A stretch of 12,332 nt of DNA from NCBI GenBank assembly GCA_044359885.1, contig JBIKLI010000111.1, positions 1-12,332 of the forward strand. Direction: 5' to 3'. How positions within the stretch are numbered: the first letter of the stretch is position 1; each line of letters opens with the position of its first letter. This document shows, piece after piece, positions 1-6,377 of the stretch. This DNA comes from CAIOSQ01 sp044359885 (GTDB lineage Bacteria > Pseudomonadota > Alphaproteobacteria > CACIAM-22H2). The translations under genes and the position numbers were made by a program. The notes below the pieces were generated by a model that saw only the letters and a list, made by a program, of their open reading frames with translations, searched no databases and was not told where the DNA came from.

Positions 1-793
1 GCAGGTAGACGACGACGCCCGCGCCCTGGTCGGCGATGGCGCGGATGGCGCCGCGCAACTGGTCGCCGCAATCGCAGCGCAGGCTGCCGATGAGATCGCC
101 GGTGAAGCAGGACGAGTGGATCCGGGCAAGCACGGGCTGCGACACGTCCGGCGTTCCGACCACGATCGCCAGATGTTCGGCCCCGCCGCCCCAGGGGCGG
201 AAGGCGAAGAGCCGCGTATCCTCCGCGTCGGCCAGCGGCAGCCGCGTCGACGCGACCTGGGTCAGCCAGCGCGCCGAGTCCTCGGCGAAGCGGCTGACGG
301 CGGCGGCGGGCAGCGTCGTTCCGCGCGGGGCGCTTGGCACGGGCCGAGCGACCAGAACCATCGGGATCAGCCCGGCCAGCTTGGCGAGGTCGAGCGCCGC
401 GGCGACGGCCGGATCGGCGCTGTCCCGCGTCGGCGGCTCCAGCGGGCCGAGGGCTTCGGCGGCGATCGGCTGGGCCAGGGCCACGATGTCGGCGCAAGTC
501 GCCGCCGGGCGCAGAAAGGCGAGGACCGGCGATCGTTCCGGACCCAGACCCAGCGCGCCGGCGCGCGGCGGGGTCATGGCGACCTCGATGGGGCCAGCCG
601 CCGACGCGCGCAGCCCGGCCAGCGTCGCCTCGCCCAGGGTTTCGACCGCAGCCACGCAGATGGCGTCGTCGCCGTCGCCGATCGCGACGACGGCGCCCCG
701 CCGCAGCGATTCGAGGGCGCGCCGTACCGCTTCGCTGCGCGCGGCGATATCGGGCAATTCGGGAGGGGGCGAGGAAAGAGCCATGGACGCCAT
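1..793 (-). CDS. ribA: GTP cyclohydrolase II with degenerate N-terminal DHBP-synthase-like domain (C-terminus cut by window edge)
   Basis: GTP cyclohydrolase II opens GTP to 2,5-diamino-6-ribosylamino-4-pyrimidinone 5'-phosphate, formate and pyrophosphate, the first step of riboflavin synthesis. The 264 visible residues have two parts. Residues about 20-150 look like a decayed RibB (DHBP synthase) domain: the acidic DDEDRENEGD motif is replaced by GDGDDAICVA, while the closing LAKLAGLIPMV stretch is kept, so RibB activity is unlikely. From about residue 183 the GCHII domain begins (RLPLADAEDTRLFAF), with RIHSSCFTGD and GSLRCDCGDQLRGAI carrying the three zinc cysteines C229, C240 and C242. The frame is open to base 1, so about 100 C-terminal residues are missing. 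ATG at 793 or the in-frame ATG at 784 could be the start; neither has a clear Shine-Dalgarno. The gene is divergent from the reductase operon at 898. It could be the housekeeping ribA or dedicated to that operon. The family is certain; the pathway role is inferred. Confidence 0.93.
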   Translation of the reverse strand, partial: MASMALSSPPPELPDIAARSEAVRRALESLRRGAVVAIGDGDDAICVAAVETLGEATLAGLRASAAGPIEVAMTPPRAGALGLGPERSPVLAFLRPAATCADIVALAQPIAAEALGPLEPPTRDSADPAVAAALDLAKLAGLIPMVLVARPVPSAPRGTTLPAAAVSRFAEDSARWLTQVASTRLPLADAEDTRLFAFRPWGGGAEHLAIVVGTPDVSQPVLARIHSSCFTGDLIGSLRCDCGDQLRGAIRAIADQGAGVVVYL

Positions 794-836
794 CACGCTT
801 CGTCGTTTTTGCGATCGTGCCAGATCAGACGGGGTG

Positions 837-848
837 CGGTATACACCG
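837..848. promoter_or_regulatory. Possible divergent promoter core between ribA and the reductase operon
   Basis: CGGTATACACCG is an imperfect 12-base palindrome and the only clearly AT-containing patch in the roughly 100-base gap between the two divergent starts. It offers a -10-like hexamer on each strand (TATACA on plus, TATACC on minus). I find no convincing -35 at the right distance on either strand. The site is therefore a candidate for overlapping divergent promoters or an operator, and nothing more. Confidence 0.25.
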
Positions 849-897
849 GATGGCGCGCCGCCGGGAGTGTCTCAACGAGCCGAATGACTCGATTCTC

Positions 898-1734
898 ATG
901 ACGATCGACGCTGAATTGGCCTGGACGGCGCTGCTGCAGGCCCGCGCGCACTGGCGGGTGGCCTCCGGGCAGCGCCCGATCGAGGCGCCGCCGGGCGCAT
1001 CGATCCGGCTGATGATCATGCCCGACGGCACATGGCGGTCCTGCGGCTCACCGGTTTCGGCGGCCGCGGCGGCGCTGCTGGAACTCTATCTGCCGCTGAT
1101 CCGGCCCGGCCGTTTCGCCATCGGCCAGCTGGGCCAGAGCCTGGATGGCCGGATCGCCACCCGATCCGGCCATTCCCATTACGTCACCGGTCCGGAGAGC
1201 CTCGACCACCTTCACCGCCTTCGCGCGCTGGCCGACGCGGTGGTCGTCGGCGCCGGAACCGTGCTGGCGGACGACCCGCAACTGACCGTCAGGCATTGTC
1301 CGGGAACCAATCCGCTGCGGGTGGTTCTCGACCCGCGTCGGCGTCTGCCGCCGGATCGGCGGGTCTTCACCGACGGTCAGGCGCCCACCCTGGTCATCGG
1401 CGCCACGGACGGGCCGGCGCCCGGCCGGGCCGAGAGCGCCGTGCTTCCCCTCGATCCAGACGACGCCGGGTTCCGACCGGCAGATGTGCTGGCCCTGCTG
1501 GCTTCGCGCGGCGCCGAGCGGGTGCTGATCGAGGGCGGGGGCGTCACCGTCTCCCGGTTCCTGCTCGCGCGGACGCTCGACCTGCTGCATGTGGTCGTGG
1601 CGCCGATCCTGATCGGCGAGGGGCGCCAGGGGGTCAGCCTGCCGGCGATCGAGCGCCTGGACGATGCGTGGCGGCCGGCTTTTCGCCGCGTCGTCATGGG
1701 CGGCGACGTGCTCTACGAATTGCGGCTGACATGA
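898..1734 (+). CDS. RibD C-terminal-type pyrimidine reductase (reductase only, no deaminase domain)
   Basis: The 278-residue protein has a short unassigned front part (1-70) and then a RibD_C dihydrofolate-reductase-like fold. Visible motifs are SLDGRIA (81-87), VTGPESLDHLHRLRALADA (96-114), GAGTVLADDPQLTVR (118-132) and LIEGGG (210-215), the NADPH- and substrate-binding signatures of 5-amino-6-(5-phosphoribosylamino)uracil reductase. The zinc deaminase signature (HAE, PCxxxG) of bifunctional RibD is absent, so this resembles stand-alone reductases such as yeast Rib7 or archaeal ArfC, which reduce the ribosyl chain before deamination. The ATG at 898 fits the family start; an in-frame ATG at 850 is possible. 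Neither has a good Shine-Dalgarno. It is the first gene of a five-gene operon and its stop overlaps the next start (ATGA, 1731-1734). The fold is secure; the true substrate is not. Confidence 0.88.
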   Translation: MTIDAELAWTALLQARAHWRVASGQRPIEAPPGASIRLMIMPDGTWRSCGSPVSAAAAALLELYLPLIRPGRFAIGQLGQSLDGRIATRSGHSHYVTGPESLDHLHRLRALADAVVVGAGTVLADDPQLTVRHCPGTNPLRVVLDPRRRLPPDRRVFTDGQAPTLVIGATDGPAPGRAESAVLPLDPDDAGFRPADVLALLASRGAERVLIEGGGVTVSRFLLARTLDLLHVVVAPILIGEGRQGVSLPAIERLDDAWRPAFRRVVMGGDVLYELRLT

Positions 1735-2687
1735 CGGGGGCACGCGGGTTCTGGGCGGTCGCGCCGGGTCGCGGCGCTTTGCGCGCGTGCCTGCTGCCGG
1801 CGGCGGGCCCCGGCGACGTCGAGATCCGGATGCGCGCCAGCGGCGTCAGCCGCGGCACCGAGCGCCTGGTGCTGCAGGGCCTCGTTCCGCCCAGCGAGTT
1901 CCAGCGCATGCGCTGCCCGTTCCAGGAGGGGGATTTCCCGTTCCCCGTGAAATACGGCTATGGCGCGGTCGGCGAGATCCTGCATGGCCCGCGGGCAGGC
2001 GAACGGGTCTTCGTCCTCCACCCCCACCAGGATCGCTTCGTCGTTCCCGGCGCCTGGGCCCATCGCGTGCCCGACGCGGTTCCCGACGCCCGCGCCACGC
2101 TGGCGGCGAACATGGAGACGGCGCTCAACGCCACCTGGGACGCGGAGATCGCGCCGGGCGCGCGCGTCGCGGTGATCGGAGCCGGCGTCGTCGGTCTGCT
2201 GGTCGGGTGTCTGGCGCAGGACCAAGCGGGAGTGCCGGTGCGCGTCGTCGATCCCGATCCGGCGCGGCGCGAACTCGCCGGCGCGCTCGGCCTCGTCGCC
2301 GAAGAGCGCGCCAGCGGCGAGTTCGACATCGTGTTCCACGCCAGCGGCAATCCCGACGGGCTGGTGGCCGCGCTGGACATCGCCGCCTTCGAGGCGCGGA
2401 TCCTGGAACTGAGCTGGTACGGCGACCGGCTGGCGACCCTGCCCCTGGGCGGCGCGTTCCATTCGCGCCGGCTGCGCCTGATCGCCTCGCAGGTCGGGCA
2501 CGTGGCACCGTCGCGCCGCGCCACCATCACCCATGCGCAGCGTCTGGCCGAGGCCTTGGATCTGCTCGCGGATCCGCGCTACGACCTGCTGATCGGGCCA
2601 CGCGTCCCCTTCGCGGCGCTTGCGGAACGGCTGCCGGCGCTGCTCGCGACGAACCCGCCACGGCCGCATATCGTCGTCGACTACTGA
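1731..2687 (+). CDS. Zinc-less MDR-family dehydrogenase, BchC-like
   Basis: This 318-residue protein belongs to the medium-chain dehydrogenase/reductase family. An N-terminal GroES-like part contains SGVSRGTERLV (37-47) and the strongly patterned PFQEGDFPFPVKYGYGAVGE (63-82), then a Rossmann domain follows with VAVIGAGVVGLL (146-157; GxGxxG at 150-155). D174 at the end of the second strand favours NAD over NADP. The four-cysteine structural zinc loop is absent and typical catalytic zinc ligands are not evident. The SGxSxGTE motif and length recall bacteriochlorophyllide dehydrogenase BchC and related 'zinc-binding alcohol dehydrogenases', but no photosynthesis gene lies nearby. The start overlaps the reductase stop by four bases. 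A 16-base gap containing GGAG separates it from the PTPS-like gene. It probably oxidises or reduces a side chain of the operon's product; the substrate is unknown. Confidence 0.85.
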   Translation: MTGARGFWAVAPGRGALRACLLPAAGPGDVEIRMRASGVSRGTERLVLQGLVPPSEFQRMRCPFQEGDFPFPVKYGYGAVGEILHGPRAGERVFVLHPHQDRFVVPGAWAHRVPDAVPDARATLAANMETALNATWDAEIAPGARVAVIGAGVVGLLVGCLAQDQAGVPVRVVDPDPARRELAGALGLVAEERASGEFDIVFHASGNPDGLVAALDIAAFEARILELSWYGDRLATLPLGGAFHSRRLRLIASQVGHVAPSRRATITHAQRLAEALDLLADPRYDLLIGPRVPFAALAERLPALLATNPPRPHIVVDY

Positions 2688-2693
2688 TCGATC

Positions 2694-2697
2694 GGAG
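2694..2697 (+). promoter_or_regulatory. Ribosome binding site of the PTPS-like gene
   Basis: GGAG lies 6 bases before the ATG at 2704, in the only non-overlapping junction of the operon (2688-2703). It supports the ATG at 2704 as the start of the PTPS-like gene. Confidence 0.6.
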
Positions 2698-2703
2698 ACC
2701 CGC

Positions 2704-3102
2704 ATGTACAGCCTGACCGTCTGCAACCATTTCATGATCGCGCACAGCTTCAGGGGCGAGGTCTTCGGGCCGGCGCAGCGCCTGCACGGCGCGACCTACG
2801 CGGTCGAACTCGAGATCCGCACCGCGGCGCTCGACGCCCATGGCCTGGTCGCGGATATCGGCCGGCTGGCGGACATGCTGGCGCGCACGCTCGAGGCCCT
2901 CAACTATCGCAATCTCGACGACGAGCGGGACTTCGCCGGCGTCAACACGACGACCGAGTTCCTGGCCGGCGAGATCTGGCGCCGCGCCGGTGCCGCCATC
3001 GCCGCCGGCGCCCTGGCGCCGTCGCCGGCGCCGGCGGCGATGAAGGTGACGCTGCGCGAATCCCCGACCGCCTGGGCCGCCTACGACGCGCCGCTGGCAT
3101 GA
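2704..3102 (+). CDS. PTPS/QueD-fold protein with lost catalytic residues
   Basis: The 132-residue protein has the length and layout of 6-pyruvoyl-tetrahydropterin synthase / 6-carboxytetrahydropterin synthase (QueD), a T-fold enzyme acting on dihydroneopterin triphosphate. Matching landmarks are IAHSF (H14), LHGATY (27-32), GLVADIGRL (47-55), LNYRNLDD (66-73), NTTTEFLAGEIW (81-92) and TLRESP (116-121), where E119 matches the pterin-anchoring glutamate. Several key residues are changed. The second histidine of the HGH zinc motif is A30, the catalytic cysteine four residues before it is A24, and the histidine of the LDH dyad region is Y68. Normal QueD chemistry therefore looks unlikely. It may bind a pterin or purine-like ligand or catalyse something different. 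It sits mid-operon, and its stop overlaps the glycosyltransferase start (ATGA, 3099-3102). The fold is confident; the function is open. Confidence 0.85.
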   Translation: MYSLTVCNHFMIAHSFRGEVFGPAQRLHGATYAVELEIRTAALDAHGLVADIGRLADMLARTLEALNYRNLDDERDFAGVNTTTEFLAGEIWRRAGAAIAAGALAPSPAPAAMKVTLRESPTAWAAYDAPLA

Positions 3103-4163
3103 ACGCGGCGCTGCGCCCGGTCCTGCATTTCGCCTGTCCTGGCGCGATCGGCCAGCCGACCGGGGGTTATCGCTACGACGCCGCGATCCTCGGCGGGCTG
3201 GCCGCGGCGGGGCGCCCGGTGGCGCTGCACGAACTCGCGGGGCGCTTCCCCGACGCCGACGACACGGCGCGCGCCGCGGCGCGCGACTGCCTTGCGGCGG
3301 CGCGCGGGGCGGTATTGGCGATCGACGGCCTCGCCCTGCCCGGTTTCGAGGGGCTGCTGCCGGCGCCCGACGTCGCCGCGGTGGTCGCCCTCGTCCATCA
3401 TCCGCTGGCGCTGGAGACCGGGATCGACGCGCGCCTTCGCCGTCGTTTCGCCGCGCTGGAGCCGCGGTTGATCCGCGCCTGCGCCGGCGTCGTCGTCACG
3501 TCGCCGGCCACCGTGCCGGCGATCCGTGCCATGGGCGTCGATCCCGCGCGCATCCGCGTCGTGACGCCGGCCGTCGAGCTTGGGCCGCCGCCGCCGTCGC
3601 GCCGCCGCCGCGGCGCCCTGCGGTTGCTCTGCGTCGCCTCGCTCACCCCCCGCAAGGGTCATCGTGTGCTTCTGGCGGCGCTCGGGCGGCTGCGCGGCCT
3701 CGCCTGGCGGCTCGACCTGGTCGGACCGCACCGCTACGACCGGCGCGAGGCCGGGCGGATCGCGACCGCGATCGCCGCGCGTGGCCTGCGCGGCCGGGTG
3801 CGGCTGGCGGGCGCCGTGGATGCGCCGCGGGTGGCGGCCGCCTATCGCGCCGCGGATCTCTTCGTCCTGCCGTCCTGGTACGAGGGCTATGGGATGGCCT
3901 TCGCCGAGGCGATCGCGGCCGCGCTGCCCGTCGTCGGCGCGCGTGCCGGCGCGGTGCCCGCCACCGTGCCTGTACGTGCCGGCACGCTCGTCCGGCCCGG
4001 CGATCCCACAGGCCTTGCCCGCGCGCTGCGCCGGCTGATCGCCGATCCGCGTGCGCGGCGTCGGCTGGCGAGCGGTGCGCGCGACCATGCCCGCAGCTTG
4101 CCTGGGTGGCCCGGCCAGGCGCGGCGCTTCGGTGCGGCGATCGACGCGCTGGCGGCGCCATGA
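3099..4163 (+). CDS. GT4-family glycosyltransferase
   Basis: The 354-residue protein has a GT-B fold. The N-terminal half has a glycine-rich opening GQPTGGYRYD (18-27). The C-terminal nucleotide-sugar domain begins near RLLCVASLTPRKGH (175-188), where R185 and K186 fit the phosphate-binding positions. It carries the GT4 E-x7-E signature in EGYGMAFAE (E262 to E270), followed by ALPVVGARAGAVPATV. There is no signal peptide or membrane helix, so it is cytoplasmic or peripheral. It starts inside the PTPS-like stop codon and ends inside the methyltransferase start (ATGA, 4160-4163), so the genes are almost certainly co-translated. Its acceptor is unknown; the operon suggests a pterin- or pyrimidine-derived small molecule rather than cell-wall polysaccharide, though a lipid or glycan acceptor is not excluded. 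The sequence is arginine- and alanine-rich like its neighbours. Confidence 0.9.
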   Translation: MNAALRPVLHFACPGAIGQPTGGYRYDAAILGGLAAAGRPVALHELAGRFPDADDTARAAARDCLAAARGAVLAIDGLALPGFEGLLPAPDVAAVVALVHHPLALETGIDARLRRRFAALEPRLIRACAGVVVTSPATVPAIRAMGVDPARIRVVTPAVELGPPPPSRRRRGALRLLCVASLTPRKGHRVLLAALGRLRGLAWRLDLVGPHRYDRREAGRIATAIAARGLRGRVRLAGAVDAPRVAAAYRAADLFVLPSWYEGYGMAFAEAIAAALPVVGARAGAVPATVPVRAGTLVRPGDPTGLARALRRLIADPRARRRLASGARDHARSLPGWPGQARRFGAAIDALAAP

Positions 4164-4960
4164 CCGGTTTCTCCGCCGAATGGCTGGCGCTGCGCGAGCG
4201 GTTCGACGTCGCCGCACGCGACGACGCGCTCGCCCTGTCCTTCCTGGCGCGGCTTCCCGAAGATGGCCTGGTGGTCGATCTGGGCGCCGGCGCCGGATCG
4301 AATATCGGCCGGCTTCAGGCGCTGGCGGCGCAGGCCGGGCGGCGGCTGCGCTGGCGGCATGTCGACGACGATCCCGCGCTGCTCGATGCCGCGCGCCGGC
4401 GTTTCGCGAGCGACGGCAGCGTCGAGTTCGCGCGCGTCGACCTCGCCGCCGCGCTCGATGCGGCGCTCGACGGCGTGGCGGCGGTGACCTGCGCGGCGCT
4501 GATCGATCTGGTGTCGGCGGCATGGATCGAGCGTCTTGCCGACCGGCTGGCCGCCGGACGGCTGCCGCTGCTGGCGGTGCTCACCTACGACGGACGGATG
4601 GAATGGCGGCCGGCGGACGCCACCGACGGCGTCGTGGCGCGCGCCTTCCACCGGGACATGACGCGCGACAAGGGTTTCGGGCCGGCGCTTGGACCCGAGG
4701 CGGCGTTCGCGCTCGACGCTGCGCTCGGTGCCCGCGGTGCCGGACGTGAGACCCGCGACAGCGACTGGCGCATCGCCGCCGGCGAGCTTGCGATGCTGGC
4801 GGCGATGCGCGCGGGGATCGGCGAGGCAGCCGCGCGCGCCGCGCGCGGCGACGAGGGCCGCGCGATCGCCGCCTGGTCGGCGCGGCGGGCGCGCGAGATC
4901 GAGTCCGGCCGGGTGGCGCTGGTCGTCGGCCACCAGGATCTCGTCGCCGCCTGGCCGTGA
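4160..4960 (+). CDS. Class I SAM-dependent methyltransferase
   Basis: The 266-residue protein has a Rossmann-type SAM-binding core. Motif I is VVDLGAGAGSN (38-48), followed by an acidic end of strand 2 (HVDDDP, 67-72) and a motif around FARVDLAAA (90-98). The second half, including LTYDGRMEWRPAD (141-153) and HRDMTRDKGFGPALGPEA (164-181), does not match a methyltransferase subfamily I can name, so the methyl acceptor (O, N or C) cannot be predicted. It is the last gene of the plus-strand operon and overlaps the glycosyltransferase by four bases. It ends 18 bases before the stop of a convergent membrane-protein gene, with no clear terminator between them. The simplest reading is tailoring of the glycosylated product made upstream. 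Confidence 0.85.
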   Translation: MTGFSAEWLALRERFDVAARDDALALSFLARLPEDGLVVDLGAGAGSNIGRLQALAAQAGRRLRWRHVDDDPALLDAARRRFASDGSVEFARVDLAAALDAALDGVAAVTCAALIDLVSAAWIERLADRLAAGRLPLLAVLTYDGRMEWRPADATDGVVARAFHRDMTRDKGFGPALGPEAAFALDAALGARGAGRETRDSDWRIAAGELAMLAAMRAGIGEAAARAARGDEGRAIAAWSARRAREIESGRVALVVGHQDLVAAWP

Positions 4961-4978
4961 GCCGGGCCGCCCCGCGGC

Positions 4979-5848
4979 TCAGGAAAGCCAGGGCAGGAAT
5001 GGCCGGCCGGCCAGCGCCTGCGCGAAGGTCCAGCCGACGAAGGCGGCATAGGCCACCGCGCCGGCCACGACCGCCTGCCGGGCCCGGCGTCGCGACAGAA
5101 GACGCGCGGCCAGGAGGCCGGATGCCGGAAGCGCATGCATCGCATGGGTGGCGAAGAAATGCGCGACGCGCAGATCGCCGCCGTCGCGGGCCCAGCCGAA
5201 CAGCGCCAGGCGCCGCGTCGCGTCCGGGGCGACGCCGACCAGATGGCCCGTCCCGTCGGACATGTTGCTCGCCGTGGCCACGGTGAGCGCGAAGGTCAGC
5301 AGCAGCCCAAGCCCGATCGCAAGCCGCAGCACCGGGTCGCCGCCGCCGTCGCGTGCGGACAGGATCGCGATGCCCTGGACCAGCGCCGCCGAGGTCAGCA
5401 GGGTCGCGAGCGCGCCCATGGTGGCGTAGATGGCCCGGCGCGCGGGCGTGGCGACGTTGAAATGCGATGCCTCGCCCTGGGCCGCCGCGCCCACGATCCA
5501 GACCAGTTCGAGGGCGACGGCGGTCACGACGAGGGTCGCGAAGATCCGATAGCTGCGCGCCGTGGCGACCGCGGGCGGCATCCAGGCCGAGAACCAGGCG
5601 AGAGTCGCCAGATAGACCGCCAGCGCCATCTGGAACTTGAGCGGCTTGGCCCAGATGGCGACGCCGTCGAGACTGCGGTCGTCGCAGGCCCAGGCCACCA
5701 GCACCGGCGCCATCGACAGGGCGATCGTCGCGGCGGCCCCGGCATAAAGCGGATCGCGACGGAAGACTTCCGCGACGATGCCGCGCGGGCGGGGCGCCAG
5801 CGGCGGGACGACGAGATCGAGCGTCTGCATGCCCATGCTGGTCTTCAC
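4979..5848 (-). CDS. Polytopic membrane protein of unknown function
   Basis: I do not recognise the family. The 289-residue protein has about seven predicted membrane segments, near residues 35-55, 72-90, 102-122, 140-163, 174-194, 228-250 and 258-280. Polar residues within or beside the segments are suggestive of a binding or redox site: KPLKFQ (68-73), GEASHF (125-130), NMSDGTGHLVG (195-205) and H230, H235 and H238 in VAHFFATHAMHALP. The start is GTG at 5848, overlapping the upstream ABA4-like stop (GTGA, 5845-5848). An in-frame ATG at 5836 is an alternative. The tight coupling says it works with the ABA4-like protein and is controlled by the same promoter, probably under the divergent TetR regulator. 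It could be a membrane enzyme or transporter; nothing decides between these. Confidence 0.8.
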   Translation of the reverse strand: MKTSMGMQTLDLVVPPLAPRPRGIVAEVFRRDPLYAGAAATIALSMAPVLVAWACDDRSLDGVAIWAKPLKFQMALAVYLATLAWFSAWMPPAVATARSYRIFATLVVTAVALELVWIVGAAAQGEASHFNVATPARRAIYATMGALATLLTSAALVQGIAILSARDGGGDPVLRLAIGLGLLLTFALTVATASNMSDGTGHLVGVAPDATRRLALFGWARDGGDLRVAHFFATHAMHALPASGLLAARLLSRRRARQAVVAGAVAYAAFVGWTFAQALAGRPFLPWLS

Positions 5849-6276
5849 GCTCCGGCGGCGGAACGCGCGGCGCGCGACCAGCGCAGCGCCGCGAAGGCGA
5901 GGAACCCGGCGGGACCGAACAGGAAGGCCAGCACGAGGCAGGGGACGACGAGCGCGAAGGGGATCGACGCCGTGCGTGCGCCGCGAACGATGGCGGCTCC
6001 GACCAGCAGGTCGAAGGCCAGATAGTGGATCCAGCCGGCGAGGGCGATCGGCGCCGTGTCGAACAGCTGCATGACCGCCGCCAGACTGTCGAACCCGCCG
6101 TCGGCCCGCGACCAGAACGCCAGGATCAGACCGGCATAGGCGATCGACAGCAGCAGCGGGATCGCCGCGCCCGCGATCGCGTCGGCGGCGCGCGGAAGGA
6201 ACGGGGCGGCGAGCAGCGCCGCCCAGCCGGCGATCGCGGCGGCATTGGCGGCGGCGAAGGCGGTCTCGAACGGCAT
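5845..6276 (-). CDS. ABA4-like (DUF4281) membrane protein
   Basis: This 143-residue protein has about four membrane helices (near 8-27, 36-55, 78-98 and 106-130). It shows the family landmarks GWIHYLAFDLLVGAAIVRGA (81-100) and FLFGPAGFLAF (118-128). The family is named after plant ABA4, which is needed for neoxanthin formation; bacterial members are uncharacterised as far as I know. The start ATG at 6276 is preferred because GGGGG lies five bases upstream; GTG at 6282 is in frame but too close to that motif. It is the first gene of a two-gene minus-strand operon and overlaps the next gene by four bases. It is divergent from a TetR regulator, with a candidate operator between, so induction by a small or lipophilic ligand is plausible. 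No carotenoid gene is visible nearby, so the plant role should not be transferred. Confidence 0.8.
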   Translation of the reverse strand: MPFETAFAAANAAAIAGWAALLAAPFLPRAADAIAGAAIPLLLSIAYAGLILAFWSRADGGFDSLAAVMQLFDTAPIALAGWIHYLAFDLLVGAAIVRGARTASIPFALVVPCLVLAFLFGPAGFLAFAALRWSRAARSAAGA

Positions 6277-6326
6277 CGGCACCCCCGGTTCTGCGGTCTC
6301 AGACGTGTGCCGTTCAATCTGTCCGA

Positions 6327-6347
6327 TGTCAAGATTGGAGTTTGACA
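6327..6347. promoter_or_regulatory. Candidate TetR operator: TGTCAA-N9-TTGACA
   Basis: A 21-base near-palindrome with perfect six-base arms (6327-6332 and 6342-6347) lies in the 101-base gap between the divergent ABA4-like and TetR genes. Each arm reads TTGACA, the consensus -35 hexamer, on one strand. On the plus strand TTAGAC (6364-6369) follows after 16 bases as a weak -10. A repressor dimer here would cover the -35 of its own gene and possibly that of the divergent operon. Spacing and location suit TetR-family autoregulation; binding is inferred. Confidence 0.5.
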
Positions 6348-6377
6348 GCTTCGGATCAAGTCCTTAGACAGCCGCGG

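Noticed and set aside
334..897. An upstream extension of the reductase frame through the ribA region
   Set aside because: The added residues are Arg/Pro/Ala-rich and antisense to the clear GTP cyclohydrolase II gene. Family similarity begins only after ATG 898.
1731..2687. Assigning the dehydrogenase as bacteriochlorophyll enzyme BchC
   Set aside because: The SGxSxGTE motif and length agree, but no photosynthesis gene is present in the window and the operon points to GTP-derived metabolites.
3585..3615. CCG/GCC triplet run in the glycosyltransferase gene as a repeat element
   Set aside because: It encodes a Pro/Arg linker between the two GT-B domains in frame. The run is short, imperfect and normal for this base composition.
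5135..6025. A plus-strand open frame of nearly 300 codons opposite the membrane-protein genes
   Set aside because: Its translation is rich in Arg, Gln, Asp and Gly without a domain, while the minus strand gives clean hydrophobic helices and an ABA4-like match.
6342..6377. TTG at 6342 as the start of the TetR gene
   Set aside because: The TTG belongs to a TTGACA promoter/operator arm, the only Shine-Dalgarno-like sequence is one base away, and the family's usual N-terminus fits GTG 6378.
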